DNA from: Planctomycetota bacterium
Lineage (GTDB): Bacteria > Planctomycetota > UBA1135 > GCA-002686595
Assembly (NCBI GenBank): GCA_009691855.1
Contig: SIAI01000039.1
Location: 1-36,435, forward strand
Direction of reading: 5' to 3'
Length of the DNA: 36,435 bases
The position numbers and the translations under genes are program-made. The notes under the pieces are model-generated. The model had not been told where the DNA came from. It ran no database searches and saw only the letters and a list, made by a program, of their open reading frames with translations. Shown here in pieces: positions 10,329 to 18,012 of this stretch. How positions within the stretch are numbered: the first letter of the stretch is position 1; each line of letters begins with the position of its first letter.

Positions 10329-12077
10329 TCAGCGCAACGGCGCCAGCGAGATCTCGACCGCCAGCGCGAGCTGCTCGGCGCGCTCCGAGGAGCTGCCGAT
10401 GCGCACCAGGCCGGGACGGCCCTCGGGCAGTTCGAAGCGCTCGTCGAAGCGCAGGATGCGCGGCTCCGGGCGCGCGATCGAGCCCAGCACGGCGTAGTTG
10501 GTTTCGAGATAGGCGATGGGCGCGTCGTAGATCTCGGCCGAGCCCTTGGCCGTGCCCGCGCGGCCCTGGATCGAGAGCGCCAGCGACAGGCCGTCGAAGG
10601 TCGTGGTCACGGACGGGTCCGGCACCGACGCGCCCTGCGCGACCTCCACGTCGTAGCCCGTGATCGCCGTGCCGCCGCGCGCCAGCACGAAGCCCACGCT
10701 CGAACCGTCCAGCACCGGCACGCGCAGGCGCACGGGGTAGAGCGGTTCGCGGCCCTGGCTGCGCAGATCCACGCGCAGATCGCTCAAGCTCTGCGCGGGG
10801 CGCAGCGTCTTCACCAGCCGATCGAGCTGCGCCACGGCGTCCTTGTCCCAGGCCGGATCGGTGACCATCACGAACCAGGGCCCCAGGGAGCGCCAGATCG
10901 AGAAGCGGGCCTTGAGCCACTCCAGCAGGAAGCCCGAGGGCTCGCCGTCTAGGCGCGCCACGAGCGCGGGCTGGCGCTGGCCGTCGAACTCGACGAATTG
11001 GCCGCTCTCGGCCGCCATGCGTGGCGCGCGGAAGAGCTCGGAATCCAGCGCGATGAGCGTGCGGCTCGTGCGCGGGATCGGGCGCACGACGTAGGGGTTC
11101 ATGCTCCCGCCCACGCGCCGCAGCAGCACGACCTCGCGCGACTTGGCCGTGCCCAGCGCGGCCTCCATGGAGAGCGCCAGCGCCTTGCCGTCGGCCAGGA
11201 ACGTGTCGAATGACAGGCCCCGCACCAGCACCTCGGGCGACTGCACGCCCGTGGGGCCGTTGATCGTCTTGATCTCGCTGCCCTCGATGTGGTTCACCAG
11301 GCCCTCGAGCTTCAGCGGCAGCATCGCGATCTTGCCCAGCAGCTCCGAGTGCATCAGCACCACCGAGAGCCCGATGCCGCCCGCGCCCGGCGTACCGCGC
11401 AGCACCAGGCGCACACCGTCGAGCGCGTCGGTCATCACCGGCGCGTAGATCATCATCGACTGCGCGATCTCGACGTCGTAGTCGAACAGGAACGGCACGC
11501 GCCGACGCGCGTCGAGCGTGGCCGTGCGTCCGGGCGAGAGCTCGAGCGTGTAGCTGGCGTGCTTGGCGCCGCGCGCGGTCAGGGCCGTGACCAGCTTGGC
11601 CGCTTCCTCGTCGCTCACCGGCCCGGACGGAACACTCTCGCCCGTGCCCTCGCCCAGGGTCAGCACGTCCACGCGGATCGGCACGGTCGCGGACAGCGCC
11701 GATTCGAGCGCGTCGAGCACCGCGCGCACCTGCTCCTGCAGCGCCGGCGGCGCCAGCACCGTCAGCAGTGGGCCGTCCACCAGCAGCTCGCGCCCCTCGC
11801 GGCGCAGCTCGTCGCCCAGGATCTGCGTCAGCACCTCCTGCAGCTCGAACACCACCGGCTCGTCGTAGCTGAGCTCGTCGTGGACCTGCGCCAGCTCGGC
11901 GTGCGGGCTGGCGGCCGGCGGCACGAGCAGGCTCTGGCTCCAGCCGTTGCCCGAGTCCCAGCGCGGCAGCACGGGGCGCAGGTCGTAGGTGACGAGCACG
12001 TTGTCGTCGGCCTGCGGCGGATCGCCGGGTCCGAGCAGCGCGGTCGAGCACAGGAGGATGGTCGCGATCGGGTTCAT
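10329..12077 (-). CDS. Secreted protein of two tandem copies of a secretin-short-domain-like/beta module
   Basis: A 582-residue protein with a likely signal peptide (MNPIATILLCSTALLG). I do not recognise a named family. It contains two related halves. GPLLTVLAPPALQEQVRAVL (102-121) aligns with GPWFVMVTDPAWDKDAVAQL (399-418), each followed by a helix and then RVDVLTL or RVDLRS. Further on, YDVEIAQ (200-206) aligns with YDVEVAQ (475-481), each followed at similar spacing by (L/F)DG(V/L)xLxL. The first segment of each half resembles the short N-domain of secretins and Planctomycetota proteins related to it; the second looks like a beta-sheet domain. Its ATG overlaps the anti-sigma stop (ATGA, 12077-12074). 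This places it as an envelope-facing output or sensor of the sigma/anti-sigma pair. Function unknown. Confidence 0.75.
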   Translation of the reverse strand: MNPIATILLCSTALLGPGDPPQADDNVLVTYDLRPVLPRWDSGNGWSQSLLVPPAASPHAELAQVHDELSYDEPVVFELQEVLTQILGDELRREGRELLVDGPLLTVLAPPALQEQVRAVLDALESALSATVPIRVDVLTLGEGTGESVPSGPVSDEEAAKLVTALTARGAKHASYTLELSPGRTATLDARRRVPFLFDYDVEIAQSMMIYAPVMTDALDGVRLVLRGTPGAGGIGLSVVLMHSELLGKIAMLPLKLEGLVNHIEGSEIKTINGPTGVQSPEVLVRGLSFDTFLADGKALALSMEAALGTAKSREVVLLRRVGGSMNPYVVRPIPRTSRTLIALDSELFRAPRMAAESGQFVEFDGQRQPALVARLDGEPSGFLLEWLKARFSIWRSLGPWFVMVTDPAWDKDAVAQLDRLVKTLRPAQSLSDLRVDLRSQGREPLYPVRLRVPVLDGSSVGFVLARGGTAITGYDVEVAQGASVPDPSVTTTFDGLSLALSIQGRAGTAKGSAEIYDAPIAYLETNYAVLGSIARPEPRILRFDERFELPEGRPGLVRIGSSSERAEQLALAVEISLAPLR

Positions 12078-13807
12078 AGGATTTCCTTCTGGGCCACGAC
12101 GGTGCCCGCGAGCTCGCTCAGCACGCCGTCGAGCGCGCGCGCGACGCGGTGCAGACGCACGGCCTCGCCCTGGCCCTCGAAGGCCGCCAGCACGCGGCGC
12201 ACGTTGTTCGGCGAGCACGGCGCGAGCGCGCGTTCGACGCCCGCGCTGCCGAGGCGCGCGTGGATCGACAGCAGGCAGGCGGCCGTGCGGCGCTCGTCCA
12301 GCGCGGCGCGGCTCGCGGCCAGCTCGCGCGCCAGGAGCTCGGCGTCGTCGGCCGTGCCCAGCTCGCCGACCGCCAGCGCGGCCCACTGGCGATCGTCGTC
12401 GGCCAGCGCGGCGCAGAAGACCAGCGGCACCAGCGCGCGCGCCGCGCCGGGGTGCGCGCTCTCGATCAACAGCGCCAGCCAGGCGTGGGCCGCGGGTCCG
12501 TCGGCGCGCGCGACCACGCGGCGCGAGAAGTCCTCGCCGCGCTGTGCATCGCGCTCCAGGAGGTCCGTGAGCAAGCTCACGACCTCGGCGCGCGCCACGC
12601 GTCCGCCCTCGGCCAGGTTCAACGCCGAAGCGAGCACGGCCGCGCCCGCGTAGCTGGCCAGCGTCTCCAGCGCCAGCGCGCGCTCGCGGTGACTCGCGCA
12701 GCGCTCCTCCAGCCACGGCAGCGCCTCGTCGGGCCGCAGGAGGAGCAGCGCGCGGTAGGCCAGGTCACCCGGCGGGCGCTCGCGCTCGAGCGCGCGCGCC
12801 AGCTCGGGCCCCGCACCCGCGACCAGCGGCAGGCGCGCCAGGATGGCGCCGCACTCGTCGCGCTCGTCCAGACGCTCGCCGGCCAGGCGCAAGAGGCTCG
12901 CCACCGAGGCGGGGCCGGTGGTGGTCAGCGCATCGAGCAACGACGCGCGCGAGGGCACCGCGTCCGCGCGCGCCAGGCGCGCCGCACGCTCGAGCACCAA
13001 CGCCGCGCGCGGACCGCCGACGCGGCACAGCTCGCGCAGCGCGCCCAGCGCCAGCGCGGGCCGCGCCAGGGCGCGCTCCAACGCGCCCAGGGACGGCTCG
13101 CCCAGCGCGCCGAGCGCGGACAGCACCTCGCCGACGAGCGCAGGCTTCGCCAGCGCCCGCTCCAGCGCCGGCGCCGAGTTCGCGTCGCCCAGCGCACCCA
13201 GGCAGCGCGCCGCGGCCGGCGCCGCAGCGCCCTCGCCGTCCAGCAAGCCCTCGACGAAGCGCCGCACAGGCCAGCCGGCGCGCGCGACCTCGCGCGTGTC
13301 GGCGCCGAAGCGCGCGCGCGCCGCGGCGAGATCGGCGGGCGCGCTGAAGCTCGCCAGCAAGGCCGCGCGCACCACCGCCTCGACGCCGGTCGCCGACCAG
13401 CTTCGTTCCACGCCGTCCGCGACCTCGGCCGGCGGCGCCACTTCGACGGGCGCGTGGCCCCCACGCTCGGTGCGCAGCAGCAGCAGCGCCGCGACCCCTG
13501 CGACCAGCGCGCAGACGCCGAGCGCGCCCAGCAGCACGCGGCGCGAGCGCTGCGGACGCCAGGGCTCGACAGCGCCGCGCTCCAGGGCGGCGAAGACCGC
13601 GCGCGAGGCGGCCTCGACGTCGGGCGCGTTAGGACGCGGATCGCCGGGGCCCTCGAGCAGCTCCTGCAGCGCGCGCGCGCGGCGCTCGAGCGCCGCGCAG
13701 CGCGCGCAAGCGCCAACGTGCTCGTCGAGCTGCCAGCGCTCCTCGAGCGCCAGCGCGCGCTCCTGCGCGGCCTCGACGTAGCCGCGCGCGACGCGACAGC
13801 GGATCAC
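12074..13807 (-). CDS. Transmembrane anti-sigma factor with zinc-finger-like N-terminus and HEAT-like repeats
   Basis: A 577-residue membrane protein. The N-terminus has the anti-sigma zinc-binding pattern H30-x3-C34-x2-C37 (DEHVGACARC). A transmembrane helix follows at about 91-112 (VLLGALGVCALVAGVAALLLL). The remaining 460 residues are Ala/Leu/Arg helical repeats such as AAARCLGALGDANSAPALER and ALGALGEPSLGALERALARP, which look like HEAT or PBS-type repeats and would lie outside the cytoplasm. The expected role is to hold the upstream ECF sigma factor and release it on a signal sensed through the repeats. The GTG start at 13807 overlaps the sigma stop (GTGA), and the stop overlaps the next gene's ATG. 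The frame remains open upstream inside the sigma gene, but that part is a shadow of it. Confidence 0.82.
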   Translation of the reverse strand: MIRCRVARGYVEAAQERALALEERWQLDEHVGACARCAALERRARALQELLEGPGDPRPNAPDVEAASRAVFAALERGAVEPWRPQRSRRVLLGALGVCALVAGVAALLLLRTERGGHAPVEVAPPAEVADGVERSWSATGVEAVVRAALLASFSAPADLAAARARFGADTREVARAGWPVRRFVEGLLDGEGAAAPAAARCLGALGDANSAPALERALAKPALVGEVLSALGALGEPSLGALERALARPALALGALRELCRVGGPRAALVLERAARLARADAVPSRASLLDALTTTGPASVASLLRLAGERLDERDECGAILARLPLVAGAGPELARALERERPPGDLAYRALLLLRPDEALPWLEERCASHRERALALETLASYAGAAVLASALNLAEGGRVARAEVVSLLTDLLERDAQRGEDFSRRVVARADGPAAHAWLALLIESAHPGAARALVPLVFCAALADDDRQWAALAVGELGTADDAELLARELAASRAALDERRTAACLLSIHARLGSAGVERALAPCSPNNVRRVLAAFEGQGEAVRLHRVARALDGVLSELAGTVVAQKEIL

Positions 13808-14424
13808 GGCGTCCTCCGTTCCTCGCTGCGCGCGAGATAGGGCGCGAGCAAGCGCGCGAGCACCTTGCGCGCCTTCATCACGCGCGTGCGCGCGGTGGCC
13901 GGCGTGACGCCGGTCAGCGTGGCGATCTCCTCGTACTCCAGGCCCTCGCGCGTGCGCAGCAGGAGCGCCGTGCGCAGCGGCACGTCCAGCGCGCGCAGCG
14001 CGTCGTCGAGGTGCGCGGCGAGCTCGCGGCCCTCCAGCTCGCGCTGCGGCTCGCGCGCGTCGCTGCTGGCGCCGGCGAGCTCGCGCAGGATCTCGAGCGG
14101 CAGCGCCGCCGGTTCGGCGCGCCGCCCCTGGGCGCGGAAGCGGTCCTGCGCCAGGTGCACCAGGATGCGCCGCAGCCAGCCGGCGAAGCTGCCCTCGCCG
14201 CGATAGAAGGCCAGCGAGCGGAAGGCCTTGATGAAGCACTCCTGGGCCAGGTCCTCGGCGTCCTCGGGGTTGCCGAGCAGCTTGAAGGCCGTGGCGTGGA
14301 TGCGCGCGTAATGGAGCCGCAGGAGCTCTTCCTGGGCCCCGCGGTCTCCCCCCCGCGCGCGCTCGACGTGCAGCCGCTCGCCGCGTTCCGGCTCGGCGTC
14401 GAAGGGCTTCGGGAGGGGCTCCAT
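13804..14424 (-). CDS. ECF sigma-70 family RNA polymerase sigma factor
   Basis: A 206-residue ECF sigma factor, first gene of the five-gene minus-strand block. Region 2 is at about 33-100, with the typical GNPEDAEDLAQECFIKAF (51-68) for core binding and -10 recognition. Region 4 is at about 138-192, with a helix-turn-helix (EGLEYEEIATLTGVTPATAR) reading the -35 element. It is followed immediately, by a GTGA overlap, by a gene with anti-sigma features. The pair is probably autoregulated. The N-terminal 20 residues are variable and the ATG at 14424 is the first good start. It lies 140 bases downstream of a strong terminator closing the previous operon. Confidence 0.9.
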   Translation of the reverse strand: MEPLPKPFDAEPERGERLHVERARGGDRGAQEELLRLHYARIHATAFKLLGNPEDAEDLAQECFIKAFRSLAFYRGEGSFAGWLRRILVHLAQDRFRAQGRRAEPAALPLEILRELAGASSDAREPQRELEGRELAAHLDDALRALDVPLRTALLLRTREGLEYEEIATLTGVTPATARTRVMKARKVLARLLAPYLARSEERRTP

Positions 14425-14536
14425 GGGGCTGCGCGCGCCCCCTGTGTAGCGCTGGGGGCGGGGCTAGAGACGGAAAAACGCCGCCCCTGTCGACCGGATT
14501 CCACTCCCGATCGCACGCCGAGCCCGCCGTTGCGGG

Positions 14537-14557
14537 AAAAAACGGGGCCGCGGCCCC
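14537..14557 (-). terminator. Intrinsic terminator after the receiver gene
   Basis: On the minus strand a perfect GGGGCCGCGGCCCC palindrome (14557-14544) is followed by G and six T residues (14542-14537), the classic Rho-independent form. It begins eight bases past the receiver gene's stop codon. A second stem, CCCGC-CGTT-GCGGG (14523-14536), follows the T run. It ends the operon that includes the GspE-like and receiver genes and insulates the downstream ECF sigma gene. Confidence 0.85.
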
Positions 14558-14564
14558 TGCGCCC

Positions 14565-14963
14565 TCAACCCGTGGCCGCCTTGGGCGGCACGAAGTAGCC
14601 AATGGCCTGGTTCACGCGCCGCAGGAACTCGTCGGGCGGCATGGGCAAGAGCAGATAGTCCTGGGCCCCGCAGCTCAGCGCTTCCTCGCGGAACGGGCGC
14701 GTGCGGTAGATCTGCGAGCACAGGACCAGCGGGAACGTGCGCTCGGGATGGCGCTGAGAGATCTCGCGCGCCGTCTCGAAACCGTTCTTGCCCTCCAGCA
14801 ACGAGTCGATCAGCAGCAGGTCAGGGGCTGGACCGATGACCAGCGCCGATTCGAGCGCGCCGAAGGTCGAGAACAGGCGCACGACGTAGCCGGCGAGCTC
14901 CAGGAAGTGCTTGCGCGGCTCGGGGCTCTCCTGCTGGTCGTGGGCGAAGAAGATCGTGCGCAT
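14565..14963 (-). CDS. Stand-alone response-regulator receiver domain, atypical
   Basis: This 132-residue protein is a single receiver domain without an output domain. The phosphoacceptor position is D53 (in LLLIDSLLEGKNGFE) and the strand 4 end is LVLCSQ, with S83 in the Thr/Ser position. The acidic pair is reduced to D9-Q10, and the conserved lysine normally found before a Pro on strand 5 is missing: the sequence reads YLLLPMPPDEF, with no Lys. Since that lysine transmits phosphorylation, it may signal poorly or be a scaffold. The start at 14963 is one base beyond the preceding gene's stop (14965-14967), so it is co-transcribed with the GspE-like ATPase. No histidine kinase is nearby. Confidence 0.85.
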   Translation of the reverse strand: MRTIFFAHDQQESPEPRKHFLELAGYVVRLFSTFGALESALVIGPAPDLLLIDSLLEGKNGFETAREISQRHPERTFPLVLCSQIYRTRPFREEALSCGAQDYLLLPMPPDEFLRRVNQAIGYFVPPKAATG

Positions 14964-14964
14964 G

Positions 14965-16659
14965 TCAGCCTCGGGCGGTGGCGACCAGGACTTCGTGGAG
15001 CGAGGTCAGGCCGGCACGCGCCTGCTGCAAGGCGTGCTCGCGCAGCGGCACGAAACCCTCGCTTGCGGCGAGCGCCTCGAGCGCCTCGCCCTTGGCCAGC
15101 GCGCGGCGCAGGGCCGGCGTCCAGGCCAGCACCTCGAACACGCCGACGCGACCCTGGAAGCCCGTGCCGTGGCAGGCTGAGCAGCCTTCGCCCTCGTACC
15201 AGGTCGTGCCGTCCTTGCCGAGATCGAGGCGCGCGCGCAGCATCTCGTCGGCCACGCTGGGCGTCTTGCACTCCGGGCACACGCGGCGCACCAGGCGCTG
15301 CGCGACCACGGCGCTCAGGGACTCGGCCAGCAGATAGGGATCGAGGCCGAGCCGCGTCAGGTGCGCGACGGCCGCCAGCGCGCCGTTCGTGCGCAGGGAC
15401 GCGAGCGCGAGGGCGCCCTCGTGCGCCACTTCCAGCACGCACTCGGCCGTCTCGCGCCCATCGATCTCACCGAGCAGGAGCACGTCGGGATCCTGGTGTA
15501 GGAGCGCGCGGGCGTGCTCGGCGAAGCTCCCGCCGCCGGCGGCATCGTGGACCACGTGCAGGACGTGCTCGAGCTCGTGCTCGACGCGCTCCTCGAGCGC
15601 CACGCACTTCTTCTCGGGGCCCGCCAGCCGCGCCAGCAGCGCATGCAGCGTGGTCGTGCGCCCGCTGACGGCCGGTCCGGAAACCAGCACGAGGCCGCGC
15701 GGATCATCGAGCGCGCGCTGCAGCTGCGCCAGGGAACCGGGAGCCAGACCCAGCTCGGCCAGCGTGCGCCGCGAGGGCTCGTGACCGAGGACGTGCAGCA
15801 CCGCGCTCTCGCCGCGCAGCACGGGCAGGATCGACACGCGCACCGCCAGGTGGCGCTTCTTGAACAGGAACGGGATGGTGCCCTCGCGCGCCACGCCGGA
15901 TTCGTTCTGGTCGAGCTTGGCCAGCGCGCGCAGGCACGCCAGCGTCGGCCGCGTCCAGGCCGCAGACAGGCGCGTGTGCAGGCGCAGCGTACCGTCGATG
16001 CGGAAGCGCACGCACAAGGCGTCGTGGCTCGGCTCGAGGTGGATGTCGCTGGCGCTCTGCTCGAAGGCGTGCTGCAGGAAGGCGCGCACGTGCTCGACCA
16101 CCGCGCGCTCGGCGGGCGCTTCCTCGTTGGCCGGCGCCGGCTCGACCTTGGCGCTCGTGCCCGGACGCGCCGGGGCCGCAGGCGCCTCCGCGCTCTTCGC
16201 CGCGGGTGCCTGCGCCGTCCCGAACACCTGCTCGAGCTGCGCGAGGATCGCGCTCGGCTCGGCGTACACGGGGTAGATGCGTGAACCCAGGATGCGTTCG
16301 AGCTCCTCCAGCGCCGTGGCGTCGCTCGGATCCTCGAGCGCCACGGTGATGTGGCCCGCGATCTGATTCAACGCGATCGCGCGTAGGCGTCGCGAGCCCT
16401 CTTCGCCCAGCTTCTGCGCCGCGCGCGCATCGACGATGCCGCGCGTGAGGTGCACGCACGGGAAGCGCGCCTGGTGCTTGAGCGCCTCGACCATGTCGGC
16501 CTCGTTGACGAAGCCGAGCTCGACCAGCGACTGGCCGAGCTTCAAGCCGAACTCCGCGCGATGCTGCAGCGCGAGGTCGAGCTGCTTCTGGGTGATCTTG
16601 CCGCGGTCGAGGAAGTACTTCCCGACCGGGATGGGCTGACGCGTGGCGGCTTGGCTCAA
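14965..16659 (-). CDS. GspE/PilB-like secretion ATPase with degraded catalytic motifs
   Basis: The 564-residue protein has the architecture of a type II secretion/type IV pilus ATPase: an N-terminal MshEN-like domain (about 10-145, with the repeat KLGQSLVELGFVNEADMVEAL), an Asp-box (SASDIHLEP, 202-210), the ATPase core and an intact four-cysteine zinc site (CPEC 461-464, CSAC 493-496). Key residues are changed, however. Walker A reads GPAVSGRT (328-335), with Arg at 334 for the essential Lys. The His box usually LHTN reads SLRTN (421-425), and the usual LRQDPD reads LLHQDPD. Walker B Glu (GEI) is kept. It is probably a pseudo-ATPase or regulatory paralogue. The TTG at 16659 is the only start after an in-frame TAG. 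No pilin, PilC or PilT genes lie nearby, and a receiver gene follows. Confidence 0.85.
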   Translation of the reverse strand: MSQAATRQPIPVGKYFLDRGKITQKQLDLALQHRAEFGLKLGQSLVELGFVNEADMVEALKHQARFPCVHLTRGIVDARAAQKLGEEGSRRLRAIALNQIAGHITVALEDPSDATALEELERILGSRIYPVYAEPSAILAQLEQVFGTAQAPAAKSAEAPAAPARPGTSAKVEPAPANEEAPAERAVVEHVRAFLQHAFEQSASDIHLEPSHDALCVRFRIDGTLRLHTRLSAAWTRPTLACLRALAKLDQNESGVAREGTIPFLFKKRHLAVRVSILPVLRGESAVLHVLGHEPSRRTLAELGLAPGSLAQLQRALDDPRGLVLVSGPAVSGRTTTLHALLARLAGPEKKCVALEERVEHELEHVLHVVHDAAGGGSFAEHARALLHQDPDVLLLGEIDGRETAECVLEVAHEGALALASLRTNGALAAVAHLTRLGLDPYLLAESLSAVVAQRLVRRVCPECKTPSVADEMLRARLDLGKDGTTWYEGEGCSACHGTGFQGRVGVFEVLAWTPALRRALAKGEALEALAASEGFVPLREHALQQARAGLTSLHEVLVATARG

Positions 16660-16746
16660 GGGGAAACCTCTTCCGGCGCTCTATCGGCCCGAAGGTCTCC
16701 GGGGTTGAGCGGCGCTTGGGGGAGCTCAAACCCGCACGGGCAGGGA

Positions 16747-18012
16747 TCAGCCCGGCTCGAAATAGCGCCGTCCCGCTAGCCCCGGCGGCAGGCAGTCCAT
16801 CTCCGCGCGCGCCGCCGGGTCGTCGTGGGCGTAGCGATAGCCCTGGCCGTAGCCCAGGCCCTTCATGAGCGACGTCGAGGCGTTGCGCAGGTGCAGCGGG
16901 ACGGGCTCGTTGCTCGTCTGCGCCACGTCCGCTCGCGCCTGGCCGTAGGCGACGTAGACGGCGTTCGATTTCGGTGCCCGCGCGAGGTACACGGCGGCCT
17001 GGGCGAGGGCGAGCTCGCCCTCGGGGGTGCCCAGACGCTCGTAGGTCTCGGCGGCGTCGAGGCACACGCGCAGCGCGTTCACGTCGGCGAGGCCGATGTC
17101 CTCGAGCGCCATGCGGATCAAGCGCCGCGCGAGGTAGCCGCGGTCCTCGCCGGACTCGAGCATGCGCACGAGCCAGTAGAGCGCGGCATCGTCGTCCGAG
17201 TTGCGCACGCTCTTGTGCAGCGCCGAGATGAGGTTGTAGTGCTCCTCGCCGCTCTTGTCGTAGAGCAGGGTCTTCTTCTGCAGAGCCTCCTGCAGCAGCG
17301 CGATGTCGATCGTCCGCTCGCTGGCGAGGCTCGCGGCGGCCTCCAGCAGGTTGAGCGCGCGTCGCGCGTCGCCGTCGGCGGCGCGCGCGATCCAGGCGAG
17401 GCCGTCGTCGTCGATACGCGCCTTCCCGCCGAGCCCGCGCTCTTCGTCGTCGCGTGCGCGGCGCAGGATGGCGACGAGCTCCGGCTCGCCCAGCGGTTGC
17501 AGCACGAGCGTGCGCGCCCGGCTGAGCAGCGGGCCGACGACCTCGAACGACGGGTTCTCGGTCGTGGCGCCGATCAAGACGATGTCGCCGCGCTCGACGT
17601 GCGGCAGGAAGGCGTCCTGCTGGGCCTTGTTGAAGCGGTGGATCTCATCCACGAAGAGCAGCGTGCTCGCGCCCGTGCGCCGGCGCGTGCTGGCGGCCTC
17701 GGCCATCACTTCCTTGATCTCCTTGATGCCCGAGGTGACGGCCGAGAACGGCACGAAGCGACGCTTGCTCGCCTGCGCGAGGAGCCGCGCGAGCGTGGTC
17801 TTGCCGGTGCCCGGTGGGCCCCACAGGATCAGGCTCGCGCCGAGCTCGCCCTTCAGTGCGTGCTCGAGCACGCGTCCGGCGCCGACGAGGTGCTGCTGGC
17901 CGACGTACTCCGCCAGCGTGCGCGGGCGCATGCGCTCGGCCAGCGGCGCGTCCTTCGGCACCGGTTCGTCGGCGCGCGGCGCGTCGGCCTCACCGAACAG
18001 GTCGGCGCTCAT
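16747..18012 (-). CDS. rarA: Replication-associated recombination protein A (MgsA/RarA AAA ATPase)
   Basis: A 421-residue AAA+ ATPase of the MgsA/RarA/WRNIP1 family, which acts at stalled replication forks and on single-strand DNA gaps. Motifs include MRPRTLAEYVGQQHLVG (28-44), Walker A GPPGTGKT (65-72), Walker B LLFVDEIHRF (118-127), sensor 1 GATTENPSFEV (148-158) and SRAR (164-167). The C-terminal tetramerisation region shows EEHYNLISALHKSVR, RMALEDIGLAD and PLHLRNA, all family-typical. The ATG at 18012 overlaps the stop of the membrane protein gene (ATGA). It is 87 bases upstream of the GspE-like gene. Confidence 0.95.
   Translation of the reverse strand: MSADLFGEADAPRADEPVPKDAPLAERMRPRTLAEYVGQQHLVGAGRVLEHALKGELGASLILWGPPGTGKTTLARLLAQASKRRFVPFSAVTSGIKEIKEVMAEAASTRRRTGASTLLFVDEIHRFNKAQQDAFLPHVERGDIVLIGATTENPSFEVVGPLLSRARTLVLQPLGEPELVAILRRARDDEERGLGGKARIDDDGLAWIARAADGDARRALNLLEAAASLASERTIDIALLQEALQKKTLLYDKSGEEHYNLISALHKSVRNSDDDAALYWLVRMLESGEDRGYLARRLIRMALEDIGLADVNALRVCLDAAETYERLGTPEGELALAQAAVYLARAPKSNAVYVAYGQARADVAQTSNEPVPLHLRNASTSLMKGLGYGQGYRYAHDDPAARAEMDCLPPGLAGRRYFEPG

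Noticed and set aside
14425..14520. GGAATC on the minus strand as a -35 element for the ECF sigma operon
   Set aside because: The nearest -10-like CGTCTC is about 24 bases away, too far for the usual ECF spacing of about 16-17.
16660..16746. A promoter or small gene between rarA and the GspE-like gene
   Set aside because: The 87-base gap has no convincing promoter, and the frame there meets a TAG before the TTG start.
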